From NCBI RefSeq assembly GCF_021462225.1, contig NC_061805.1, positions 1,549,001 through 1,613,000 of the forward strand: a stretch of DNA of 64,000 nt, in the 5' to 3' direction. The position numbers were made by a program, and so were the translations under genes. The stretch is from Girardinichthys multiradiatus. Taxonomy: Eukaryota > Chordata > Actinopteri > Cyprinodontiformes > Goodeidae. Positions 44,979-55,480 of this stretch are shown here, one piece after another (within the stretch, counting starts at the first letter, position 1; the number at the start of each line of letters is the position of its first letter). The notes beneath the pieces are model-generated. The model was not told the DNA's origin and searched no databases. It saw nothing but the letters and a program-made list of their open reading frames with translations.

Positions 44979-46214
44979 CTAATAAAGGGGGACCACCACC
45001 CCAGTCTGCCAGTCCAGAGGCACTGTCCCCGACCGCCACGCAATGTTGAAGAGGCGTGTCAACCATGACAGCCCTACAACATCCAGAAACTTGAGGTACT
45101 CAGGGCGGATCTCATCCACCCCCGAAGCCTTGCCACCGCGGAGCTTTTTAACCACCTCGGTGACTTCAGCCTGGATGATGAAAGAGTCCAACCCCGAGTC
45201 CCCAGCCTCTGTTTCCACCACGGAATGCGTAATGGCAGGATTGAGGAGATCCTCGAAGTACTCCTTCCACCGCCCGATAATGTCCTCAGTCGAGGTCAGC
45301 AGTCTCCTGCCCCCACTATAAACAGTGTTGGCAAAGCACTGCTTCCCCCTCCCGAGGAGCCGGACGGTTTGCCAGAATCGCTTCGAGGCCAACCGGTAGT
45401 CCTTCTCCATGGCCTCACCGAACTCCTCCCAGGCCCGAGTTTTTGCCTCTGCCACAGCCCGGGCCGCAGCACACTTGGCCTCACGGTACCCGTCAGCCGC
45501 CTCAGGAGTCCCACAAGCCAACCACAGCCGATAGGACTCCTTCTTCAGCTTAACAGCATCCCTTACTGCTGGTGTCCACCACCGGGTTCTGGGATTGCCG
45601 CCACGACAGGCACCGCAGAGCTTACGGCCGCAGCTATGGGCAGCAGCATCGACAATAGATGCGGAGAACATGGTCCACTCGGACTCTATGTCTCCAACAT
45701 CCCCCGGGATCTGGTCGAATCTCTCCCGGAGGTGGGAGTTGAATGCATCCCTGGCCGAGGGCTCCGCCAGGCGTTCCCAGCAGACCCTCACTATGCGCTT
45801 GGGCCTGCCAAGTCTGTCTGGCTTTCTCCTCTTCCAGCGGATCCAACTCACCACCAGGTGATGATCAGGGGACAGTTCAGCCCCTCTCTTCACCCGAGTG
45901 TCCAAAACATGCGGCCGAAGGTCTGATGATACGACAACAAAGTCGATCATCGACCTCCTGCCTAGGGTGTCCTGGTGCCAAGTGCACTGATGGACACCCT
46001 TATGTTTGAACATGGTGTTTGTTATGGACAATCTGTGACTAGCACAGAAGTCCAATAACAAAACACCACTCGGATTCAGATCGGGGAGGCCATTCCTCCC
46101 GATCACGCCTCTCCAGGTGTCACTGTCGTTCCCCATGTGGGCGTTGAAGTCCCCCAGCAGAATAATGGAGTCCCCGGGAGGGGCACTATCCAGCACCCCC
46201 GACAGGGACGCCAA
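44979..46214 (-). pseudogene. Rex3 endonuclease and linker, 411 codons open
   Basis: The frame starts within the endonuclease: [19 protein letters not shown], then [36 protein letters not shown] and [14 protein letters not shown] (the closing His motif), then the linker with [65 protein letters not shown] and [11 protein letters not shown], where a stop occurs in place of the usual F-KKGD. The first part of the endonuclease is missing by truncation. Confidence 0.9.
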
Positions 46215-46329
46215 GAAGGCCGGGTACTCTGCACTACCGCTCGGCCCGTAGGCTGAATAGTCTCAATAGTAGTAGTAGTAATAGTACTAATAGGGCACTT
46301 GAGTATCCAGGACAAGAAGCCAAAATTGC

Positions 46330-47430
46330 AAAGAAGTTCAATTCAGTTTTATTTATTTAGCGCCAATTCACAACACATACCATCTGAAGGCACTTAACAA
46401 AGTCAATTCAATCAAATCATACAGATTTTAAGTCAGGTTCATACATTCCAATTAATCCTAACTACCAAACAGTACAGTAGGATTCAGTTTATTACTCAAA
46501 TTGGTTAAACGTTTTTCTATCTAAGGAAACCCAGCAGATTGCATCAAGTCAGTGACTTGCAGCAGTCACTCCTCCTGGATGAGCATGTAGAGACAGTGGA
46601 AATATAAATGCCTTATCATTAGTAGCTAAAGCTAAGATATATTTGGGATTTGCTGCTTATAGATTGATTATCATTAGGAGTTTTTAGTTATGCTTTTGAG
46701 AGTTAGAAAAATCCTTAAACAGTAGCTTCTAATGTGGTCACACAATGAGTGTTTATTATTCAAGGTTAAAACTTGCAGGTGTTTTCTGTCTGTATCGTGA
46801 GAAGCTGGCAGTATATTAGGGAGGCATGGTACTCCTCTCCCTGAAGATTCTTGAAGATGTGTGAGAAACAATTCTTTAATTAAATGATGAAATGTATCTC
46901 TGTTTCTTTGATACTGTGGCTGGGGAGACATCCACAGACAGAATGATTGTATATGTGTACTGCATAGCAGCGTGGGGTATAAAATGTAATGAGGCGCAGC
47001 TCCAGTGAGACAACACACAGATGTTTCCAGGTACCAGTGTAAGTGTGATGTCCCCTCTGAATTCAGATTGGTTTTAATAAACTTGTGGAAACGTACAACT
47101 GATCTCTGACTGAGGATTGTCCTTTGGGGTGTCAAATTAAAAGAGTCGGGGAGAGGTGAGGAGTAATGTACGGCCAGTAAAGTTTTCCTACCTCAACAAG
47201 ACAGTGGACAGTCACTGGCATTGACTTTGCAGCAATCCCTCATGCTGAGCATGCATGTAGCAACAGTGGAGAGGGAAACTCCCTTTTAACATGAAATCAC
47301 CTCCAGCAGAACCAGGCTCAGTGTGAGCGGCCATCTGCCATGACTGACTGGGGGTTTGAGAGAACAGAGCAGAGACAGTTGTGGAGAATAAAACAAGGCT
47401 CTCACTCTGAGACCTCCCCTAGACTAAAAC
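46330..47430 (-). mobile_element. L2-like LINE 3' UTR, interrupted by a solo LTR
   Basis: The segment matches the 3' UTR of the element at 1801-3745: 'ttcaattcagttttattta', 'aaggaaacccagcagattgc', 'gagcatgcatgtag' in the same order, ending near 47400 with 'ccatctgccatgactgac'. The LTR 46597-47198 splits it. No coding part remains. Confidence 0.8.
46597..47198 (+). mobile_element. Solo LTR (family C), 602 bp, TSD AGACAG
   Basis: It starts TGGAAATATAAATG and ends CCTACCTCAACA, obeying the TG...CA rule. It is flanked by AGACAG (46591-46596 and 47199-47204). A TATAAAA lies at 46978-46984 and AATAAA at 47076-47081, about 95 bp apart, the usual U3-R-U5 layout. A 6-bp duplication suits a retroviral LTR. 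The alternative reading, a retroposed sequence with a 10-bp duplication AGACAGTGGA, is possible because the LTR's first four bases repeat the target. The minus-strand open frame inside is taken as chance. Confidence 0.7.
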
Positions 47431-48580
47431 ACAGATTTTCCATAGCACCTGTTTTAGTCCATACTGAACCTTCACTTCAGCTCCTGGTTTAGGTGGATGC
47501 CTCTGGCTCTAGAGTACAACAGTTCTAATCCAAAAAGTTGTGTCCTAGATAATTTTCTCCCTACAAAATCCCCAGCTTCATTTGTCAAGTCTCCTAGCTT
47601 CACCTGTATATACTCCTCTGTTCTGCTCATTGGTTGCTGAATCATTATACTGTCATCACATCTGCTCTCCACTACTGTTTTTGCCAAGCTAAGCCAGATT
47701 CCTGCCCAAGCCTTTTTTATGTCCCTACTCTATGTTGATGTCCACCTCCTGCCTGCCTGTACATTTTTGTTCATTTACTAAACCTTTTAGTTTCACCGAT
47801 CTGCTCCTGCCTGTCTGCATTTGGGTCCTACTCCTGAAACCACTCCGACAACTCTGTGTATTTTTGAGGGTTTTGGCCTAGAGGAGTGTTACTGAGCTCC
47901 TTGTTTTATTAACTTTTGATCCTGTACTCATATTTGACTTTAAGGAGGTTAGGGGCAGGCTGGATACTGTTGTGTCCCTGGGGTTTTTGTTGCCTATTAT
48001 TATTTTCTGTTTGTCCCAGAGGGCTGAACTACACCTTAACCATTTCTCTTAGTCAAGCTGACTACATTTAAGCATCAGTGTCTTTCTGTGCCCTAGACTC
48101 TCCTGCCTGGATAAGGCCTCTGATGCAATTCGGACAGGAAAAAAGTTTTATCAGATCCCCGCTATAATATTCTAGTAGAAAATGTCTCGCTGATCCAAAT
48201 TCACTATTCAAGCCCTCCATCTCTTTTCCAGCAAATGGTTGCTCTGCTGATTGAACTCAACAGGACAATAAATCTCTCTGTCCCCAGCTCTGTTTTCTAC
48301 CTCAAGACTTGACAAATTCTGTCCATGCTGCTGGCCTACCTAGACATCAATAAGACCAGATCACTTTCTTCACATTAATCATCATTTATGTTAGAACCTA
48401 AACAAATCTATGGATCATTCTGTGGACAATTGCTGAACTACTTTTTTTCTGACAATTATTGTATTTGTAAATAAATTAGTTAACATTTGCAAAAACTTTG
48501 TGTTTGGGTCTCAAAACCAAAATTGCAAAACATGACAGCCAGATAATACAAATAATCAAAAAATATAGCTAATTAACACA
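47431..48580. other. Gene-free intron stretch
   Basis: Some parts (47450-48130) have the 'ctcctgcctgcctgt' texture of LTR-like repeats but no ends were found. No exon seen. Confidence 0.35.
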
Positions 48581-48619
48581 GAAATGGGTCACCGGGTTCA
48601 CAGTGAACCTTCTTCTATG

Positions 48620-48800
48620 GTCATCACTTCCTCATAACAAATCTTACAGAAACCTGTGGTGTGAACTAAAACGGGAGAGCATAAGAGAAGACCCAGAACA
48701 CAGGACCATGGTCCTAGAGGGCTGCTGTTCTGCAACTTTTAGATGTGTCTCTGGTCCAATACACCTGAATTAAATGGCTGAATTACTTGAATTATTAGAA
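48620..48800 (+). mobile_element. Tc1 relic plus MITE-like fragment
   Basis: 'cctgtggtgtgaactaaaac' followed by 'gggagagcataagagaagac' reads NLWCELKRESIREDPEH, the stretch after the catalytic Glu in a Tc1 transposase. It is followed by 'ctgcaacttttagatgtgtc' and 'caatacacctgaattaaatgg', a sequence remembered as part of a common fish non-autonomous transposon. Confidence 0.5.
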
Positions 48801-49801
48801 TTCATTCTAATTTTTAGAATTGTCTCTTTTGAGATACAAGGTAGTTTTTCTTTTCTTTTATCTCATACTTTATACTGCAGTGATCAAAACGAACGGCAAA
48901 CTATTTGTTTTTAAATTCCACCCTGTTCTATCCCTGCTACAAGTATTATGCTACTTACCGGGCAATAAAAATGACCCAGAAAAACTATAGGGAGCAATGG
49001 TAGTCTGCAACTAGAGCTTGTCTAACAAATGACAGAAAGTGCTGCACAACAAAGGAAGTCTCCGCAGGGGAGTCCATTCACTTTGTTCAGTTCTGGTTTC
49101 CAACAATAGATTGTAGGAGCTGCTTTTCTATTTTGGGCCCAATGTTTTTGCAGGCCCATCATCCACAGCCTGAGAGAGGCAAAGATCAGTGCTGGAACTG
49201 CCAGAGGCAAAGGACATTCAAGTGTGATTTAGGCTATTTATGCTTCCACATAGTGCTTGAGCTGGGTTAGAGTGGGCGGAAGAAGAGCTCTCTGTGGGTC
49301 TTGCGTAGGGCAGGATGGGTAGGTGGAAAGAGAGGAGAAGGGAGGGAATTGTTTCTATCATAAAAGTGGATGGGCATATTTTTATGCTGGAGGTGAGCTA
49401 ACATGCGGGACAAAAGGCCAGTGTAGACGTCAGTGCTGGTCAGACTTTATAGAGGGCCCTCTAGAAGTGAGGATATGAATGTGACTGATGCTCTAAACTA
49501 GGGATTGCTCTGTTAATGTCATTTTTGACTGTTCTCTAATAGGAAAAAAAAACAACAGTACAAAAAAATTTCCAAATCATATACAAGTGCAGTGGGTAGA
49601 TTAGTTTACCATCAGCCTTTGGATTTTTATAGCTAAGAGCTTATTCCCTTATCAAAAACCTGTGTAGCCCACAGGTTCCACATTTGAGTCATGAAACCTC
49701 AGTGTATTTTGGCCAGTCCCAGTGTATGAGCAAATGGGTGTGGTTAATAGTTTCAGTCGCCCACAGAATTTAGGACGTGAAAACGGAAAAACTGTGGGAC
49801 T
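48801..49801. other. Gene-free intron stretch
   Basis: Nothing recognised. Confidence 0.4.
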
Positions 49802-49803
49802 TA

Positions 49804-51415
49804 CAGGTCCTTCTCAAAATATTAGCATATTGTGATAAAGTTCATTATTTTCCATAATGTCATGATGAAAATTTAACATTCATATATTTTAGATTCATTG
49901 CACACTAACTGAAATATTTCAGGTCTTTTATTGTCTTAATACGGATGATTTTGGCATACAGCTCATGAAAACCCAAAATTCCTATCTCACAAAATTAGCA
50001 TATCATTAAAAGGGTCTCTAAACGAGCTATGAACCTAATCATCTGAATCAACGAGTTAACTCTAAACACCTGCAAAAGATTCCTGAGGCCTTTAAAACTC
50101 CCAGCCTGGTTCATCACTGAAAACCCCAATCATGGGTAAGACTGCCGACCTGACTGCTGTCCAGAGGTCCACTATTGACACCCTCAAGCAAGAGGGTAAG
50201 ACACAGAAAGACATTTCTGAACGAATAGGCTGTTCCCAGAGTGCTGTATCAAGGCACCTCAGTGGGAAGTCTGTGGGAAGGAAAAAGTGTGGCAGAAAAC
50301 GCTGCACAACGAGAAGAGGTGACCGGACCCTGAGGAAGATTGTGGAGAAGGGCCTGATTCCAGACCTTGGGGGACCTGCGGAAGCAGTGGACTGAGTCTG
50401 GAGTAGAAACATCCAGAGCCACCGTGCACAGGCGTGTGCAGGAAATGGGCTACAGGTGCCACATTCCCCAGGTCAAGCCACTTTTGAACCAGAAACAGCG
50501 GCAGAAGCGCCTGATCTGGGCTACAGAGAAGCAGCACTGGACTGTTGCTCAGTGGTCCAAAGTACTTTTTTTGGATGAAAGCAAATTCTGCATGTCATTC
50601 AGGAAATCAAGGTGCCAGAGTCTGGAGGAAGACTGGGGAGAAGGAAATGCCAAAATGCCAGAAGTCCAGTGTCAAGTACCCACAGTCAGTGATGGTCTGG
50701 GGTGCCGTGTCAGCTGCTGGTGTTGGTCCACTGTGTTTTATCAAGGGCAGGGTCAATGCAGCTAGCTATCAGGAGATTTTGGAGCACTTCATGCTTCCAT
50801 CTGCTGAAAAGCTTTATAGAGATGAAGATTTCATTTTTCAGCACAACCTGGCACCTGCTCACAGTGCCAAAACCACTGGTAAATGGTTTACTGACCATGG
50901 TATCACTGTGTTCAATTGGCCTGCCAACTCTCCTGACCTGAACCCCATAGAGAATCTGTGGGATATTGTGAAGAGAACGTTGAGAGACTCAAGACCCAAC
51001 ACTCTGGATGAGCTAAAGGCCGCTATCGAAGCATCCTGGGCCTCCATAAGACCTCAGCAGTGCCACAGGCTGATTGCCTCCATGCCACGCCGCTTTGAAG
51101 CAGTCATTTCTGCAAAAGGATTCCCGACCAAGTATTGAGTGCATAACTGTACATGATTATTTGAAGGTTGACGTTTTTTGTATTAAAATCACTTTTCTTT
51201 TATTGGTCAAATGAAATATGCTAATTTTGTGAGATAGGAATTTTGGGTTTTCATGAGCTGTATGCCAAAATCATCCGTATTAAGACAATAAAAGACCTGA
51301 AATATTTCAGTTAGTGTGCAATGAATCTAAAATATATGAATATTAAATTTTCATCATTACATTATGGAAAATAATGAACGTTATCACAATATGCTAATAT
51401 TTTGAGAAGGACCTG
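49804..51415 (+). mobile_element. Tc1 family 1 (DD34E), complete 1.61-kb element
   Basis: A near-identical, opposite-orientation sister of 16873-18483, bounded by TA (49802-49803 and 51416-51417). Core direct repeats ATTAGCATAT occur at 49821-49830 and 49994-50003 on the left, and inverted at 51216-51225 and 51389-51398 on the right, each pair 173 bp apart. Low divergence between the two copies suggests recent activity of the family. Confidence 0.96.
50132..51138 (+). pseudogene. Tc1 family 1 transposase, two frameshifts and lost Asp
   Basis: Opening MGKTADLTAVQRSTIDTL with an intact helix-turn-helix (CSQSAVSRHLSGKS), the frame shifts at about 50356 (extra T in 'gggcctgattcc') and again at about 50601 (extra A in 'cattcaggaaatc'). 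The third frame finishes with NPIENLWDIVKRTL and KGFPTKY. The first Asp stands in a DESKF context, but the second is Asn: AAC at 50845-50847 gives QHNLAPAH where the sister has QHDLAPAH. The catalytic triad is therefore broken even if the shifts are ignored. Confidence 0.93.
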
Positions 51416-51417
51416 TA

Positions 51418-51690
51418 TTTCCAATATTAAATGGACACTGCCACAACAGAGGTTGGTTGGTATTCTAAAAGACACAAAGACTGAAATAAAGTTCCTCATA
51501 AATTTCTGGATATATTGTGTATCTTAATAGAATATTTGCAAAAAACACGGATTAAAATGATGTCACAGTTTTGGGGCATTCCTCCAGCTCATCCATGGGA
51601 GCCCTGTCTCTACTCTAGTGACCCAATGCTGTTATAGTGTCTCAGGGTGGCCTGTGTCTCAATACACCCTTCTCAGATCAGAATGAAGAC
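51418..51690. other. Spacer right of the Tc1 element
   Basis: Nothing recognised. Confidence 0.4.
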
Positions 51691-51830
51691 TTGCTTTATC
51701 AGAGGACAACTGAACAATGACAATGATCCAAAGCATACTAGTAAATCCAGCAAGAACTGTCTGGTTAAAAAAAAAAAATTCCAGACCTACTCAAACCCCA
51801 GATCCTGATCTTATTGTGATGCATAGGGTG
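51690..51830 (+). mobile_element. Tc1-like transposase relic
   Basis: 'gacaatgatccaaagcatac' (DNDPKHT) followed by a poly-A run and 'caaaccccagatcctgatct' (SNPRS-like) is the decayed QQDNDPKHT...SPDLNP block of a Tc1 element. Confidence 0.55.
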
Positions 51831-54580
51831 AACCTAAACGAGTGTTCCATTTATCATCATTCATATAGGCTGTATACATACACTCTTACTGATATCTGGT
51901 TAAATATCAGTAAGGGTGTATGGGTCCCTGAAAAGGTTGCACCTTTACTGAATGCTTTTTGTAGCCACCAAAAACCTTCTGGCATCATTGTGACTGGATG
52001 TTTGAGAAGTCCTCTGAGCATTCATTTAAAGTGGTTGGGTTTGTACCACAGAACCAGCTTCAAATTAGACAATGGAATTTAGCAAAAAAAATTGTTAAGA
52101 GGTTAATTATGAACATAAATCTTTTAGTCAGTTTCAATCTACATGAATCGAACAGTAGCTGTATTGGCAGTAGCAGTAGCTGTATTGGAATGCATATGGA
52201 ATGCATATGCTCAACAATGGTATGTCTATCTATGCATTTGTGCAGCAACATCTGCTGTAACAAAATGGATCCCTAAATCCCCTGTATCCCCTGTAGAAGT
52301 GGAAAATTCAGCTTTTAAACATTAAAGCATAACAGGCATGTAAAAGGACTGTAAAACAAAAGGCGAGTTCTAATATACCGATGTATGATGATTAGTGATT
52401 TCACAGTTGCAGTCAGACATCTGTTTGCCTTTCACAAATTACTGTTTTGTCTTTTGCAATTCCTGATAATAAGTTGCTATAAACATAAAAAGGCAACAAA
52501 GAATTTGTTTTATACTGATCTGTTGCTTTTAGCCATCTTGTAATTCTATACCACAGAATGTTCACCTAATAGCACAGCTGCTTGGTTCAAAATAACGAAG
52601 GATTAGAATTTTTTTGGTACATTTTATGAATACTTCAGTGGTTTACATAATTATTAGCAAGTTGCATATTTGGAGGGGAAACATTTTTTTTCTTTGGTAT
52701 AATTAACAGACACACTTACACACCTGAAAGAAATTGTGTCATGTTTTAGCTGGATAGCTGGATGAGAAGTAAAATGTGTCCTGAGATGGATCAGTCCCCT
52801 TGATATTTCTTACCTATAATCCAAATTAAATAGGTATAACCATTCCATGTTTTCTATTTTCCAAGTAAAAAAAGAAATAAATAGAACACTATATTAAATT
52901 GATTTCAGTTTATGCAGTATAACATTCAATATCCCACTTACAATTCAAACTAAATGTTAAAATGTTTGCATCAATTCTGTTTTTGGATAAAATAGGTATT
53001 AGTTTTAGGCCATATCACCTTCCTAAGAAGTGTACAGTTGTGTGTGCGCGCATGTGTGTGTGTCTGTGTGTGTGTGTGCACGTGTTTGTTTAGGATTTTA
53101 TTGAATTAAATTGACCATCAGCTCAAAACTACCTGCTGCTTTCTTTTCCTTGATTATTTATCACAGTTACTCAGGAAGGGCCTTCTACTTCTTAGTTGTC
53201 ACTTTCTGTTTTTATCTAAGAGAGAAAACCTAAATGCATGATCTGCACGCTCTCGATGGGCATGCAGAAATTTCAGTATTTGTTTTTGCTAAAATGTTAA
53301 AGCTTAAATTAAGAAAATCAGGATGAAATTTGAGGCTTTTTGACTTTGCACTTCTAATCCATTATAAGTTACAAAATAATAAAACTATAATAAATTCATT
53401 TTATTCTGCTGACTGCAGCAGTTCAGAGCTGACGTCAGCCAGTGTTCATAGTGTGTTCAGCTGATGGTGAGGGGGCAGCACTGTGGACAAAGTTGTTTAA
53501 AAACTAAAAAGGGATAAAGATGGAAAATTTGTCATTATATCAATGCAAAGGACTACAATTTTATGAAATATTTGTAATGATAGACATTTCACAATCAGTG
53601 TCAGAGACAACCAGAGAACAGAATGATGTCAAGATTTAAGAAAAAGGGTGTTATTTTTATCTTTTATTATACATTAATGCTGATTTTTTTTTTGTCATTT
53701 AAAATCACTTGAATCCAGTCCAATTTAAACCAGGTCGAATTTAAACCAGGTCAGAAATGTCACCAGCAGAACACACAGTGGAAGCTTGCTGAGTAGACAG
53801 AATGTAGATCTCCTCCAGTCTAAACATAGATTACTGCGTACTGTTTCCTAGAGTTAAACAGTGGCATAGTAACCAACAGTAATATGGTTTCCATCCTCAA
53901 GTACCTTTCAGAATGGAGAAGTGGACTTTAAACTGTATGCTATTAACATGTAGTGAGTCCTTGCAGGGGCATCAGAATTAAAGGGACACATGAAACAAAA
54001 ATCCATTCTATGAACACAAGTGCATAGGTATATATCTTTACATGTAAACACACCCACAGACCATGTAGCATGGCTACAGAACCCATCAGGCTGCTCGTCC
54101 ACATCAGGGAGCTGATACCCATCGGCCTCTCCCACACACTGATGCTTGTTATCTGAAATATGTGCTTTACAAAATGGAGGACTGTGCTCAAGGACACTTG
54201 ACAACAGCAGCATCCAGCAGCGGAGCTTTGACCGGGACTGCAGCCAAGGCAGGCAGGCGGTCAACAGGGTTTGTTCATAATACCAAGCAAGTTCTATCAG
54301 AGCTGACTTATCAAAATGACAGCAAAGGATAACTTCTCCCACCGTAATATTTAATGATATAATACCCTCCTACATCCGTCGTGGAATAATCTGCTGGAAA
54401 GTTGTTTTGGACTCGCTGAGGGCTTGATGTAAGAGAGGTGTCATTTGGCTTTGATTATACAATCTTTTTTCTCTACAAACTCATGCACACACACACACTC
54501 AAGTAAAAATGTCATAGTTTAAAAATAACTGTTGCCATAGTTAGACTAGCTGCTCAGAAATGTTCAAAAATAAGCAGTTC
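51831..54580. other. Gene-free intron stretch
   Basis: Includes a (GT)n microsatellite at about 53036-53092. The 144-codon minus frame at 53908-54342 has no recognisable domain. No exon of whirlin was seen. Confidence 0.4.
53036..53092. repeat. (GT)n microsatellite
   Basis: An imperfect GT dinucleotide array interrupted by GCGC and CT units. Confidence 0.9.
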
Positions 54581-54589
54581 TACTGATTA

Positions 54590-54790
54590 AAGTCAAAATG
54601 CAGAATTTCATCAGCCACACCCTGGTTTCTCTAGAATGGGTAGAATTGAGAAATCGTAACCTAAACCTTGTCTGAGAACATGAAGAAGGCTAAAGGAGCT
54701 CAAAAAGCAACACATCAAGATATACAAGACTAGATTAGAACAAAGTAATTTCTATGGTTTGACAACCACAGTAAAAACCATTATCCACAA
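54590..54790 (+). mobile_element. Tc1-like relic (family 5)
   Basis: 'ttgacaaccacagtaaaaac' followed by 'cattatccacaagttgagaa' matches the '(T)TVRAIIHK' DNA-binding segment of the family seen in antisense at 30040-30480. It abuts the L2-like protein end. Confidence 0.45.
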
Positions 54791-54799
54791 GTTGAGAAT

Positions 54800-55480
54800 G
54801 GTCATATGTCTCTTGTTTTAGCTTCTCTTCAATTGCTTCCTGTTAAATCCAAAATAGTATTTAAAATTTCAATTCTTGTATGCCAATAATTATCAAGCTC
54901 CATCATACCTAAGATATCTGGTTGTTCCACTTTGTTCTCAGACTGCAGGTTTACTGGTGGTTCCTAGAGTCTCTAGAAGTAGAATGGGAGGCAGATCCTT
55001 TAGTTATCAGGCTCCTCTCCTGTGGAACCAGCTCCCAGTTTTAGTCCGTGAGGCAGACACCCTGTCTACTTTTAAGGCTAGGCTTAAAACTTTCCTTTTG
55101 ATAAAGCTCATAGTTAGAGCGTAGTAGGCTATACGCTGCTATAGTCCTAACCTGATGGAGGACATGTCGTCCATTTTTGCTCATTTTGCTGGTTTCTTCT
55201 ACTGTGGTTAAATATGTTTTCTGCTTTTTCTCCCATGGATTTTACTACAGGCTCAGAGCCTATCTGCTCCTCTCCTAGATTGAGCAACTAAAGGAGCTAC
55301 TACTGCCACTAATTTTTTACTTGTCGTCATTATAGAAAGTACTACTTAATCAGTGCTTCTGTGTTCTTTTGTGCGTATGCTCTATTCTCTAATTCACTAA
55401 TTCTAACTCTGGTGTGGCCTAAACAAACTCTGGTCCACCTGAAAATGTGTATCTTGATTCATTTAGAAGTGAACCCTGCA
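54800..55480 (+). mobile_element. L2-like LINE, C-terminal end and 3' UTR
   Basis: A 5'-truncated copy. The frame 54876-55124 gives YQAPSYLRYLVVPL, SQTAGLLVVPRVSRSRMGGRSFSYQAPLLWNQLPV and ADTLSTFKARLKTFLL, the C-terminus of the fish L2-like protein whose central part lies at 2500-3567. It is preceded in another frame by LVLASLQLLPVKSK. The 3' UTR resembles 12880-13620. Not functional. Confidence 0.82.

Larger units (their letters stand above)
43719..46259 (-). mobile_element. Rex3 LINE, 2.54 kb, 5'-truncated, 12-bp TSD
   Basis: The most complete Rex3 copy here. It is flanked by GTCTCAATAGTA (43707-43718 and 46260-46271). The left edge is the 3' end; the right edge falls within the endonuclease domain. 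Sequences at about 44620 and 44990 match the sites I remember for the standard Rex3 PCR primers (ggggacaaagggcagccctg; TGGCAGACTGGGGTGGTGGT on the minus strand), which supports the family name. Confidence 0.93.

Noticed and set aside
41255..46259. The two opposite Rex3 copies as one large inverted duplication
   Set aside because: The right copy has its own 12-bp target duplication and covers different parts of the element; they are independent insertions.
46674..47135. 153-codon minus-strand frame inside the family C LTR
   Set aside because: It spans the proposed TATA and polyadenylation region, has no recognisable domain and is better explained as LTR sequence.
53908..54342. 144-codon minus-strand open frame as a possible whirlin or other exon
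   Set aside because: No PDZ or helical-domain motif, no convincing splice sites, and Cys/Trp-rich composition typical of a random frame.
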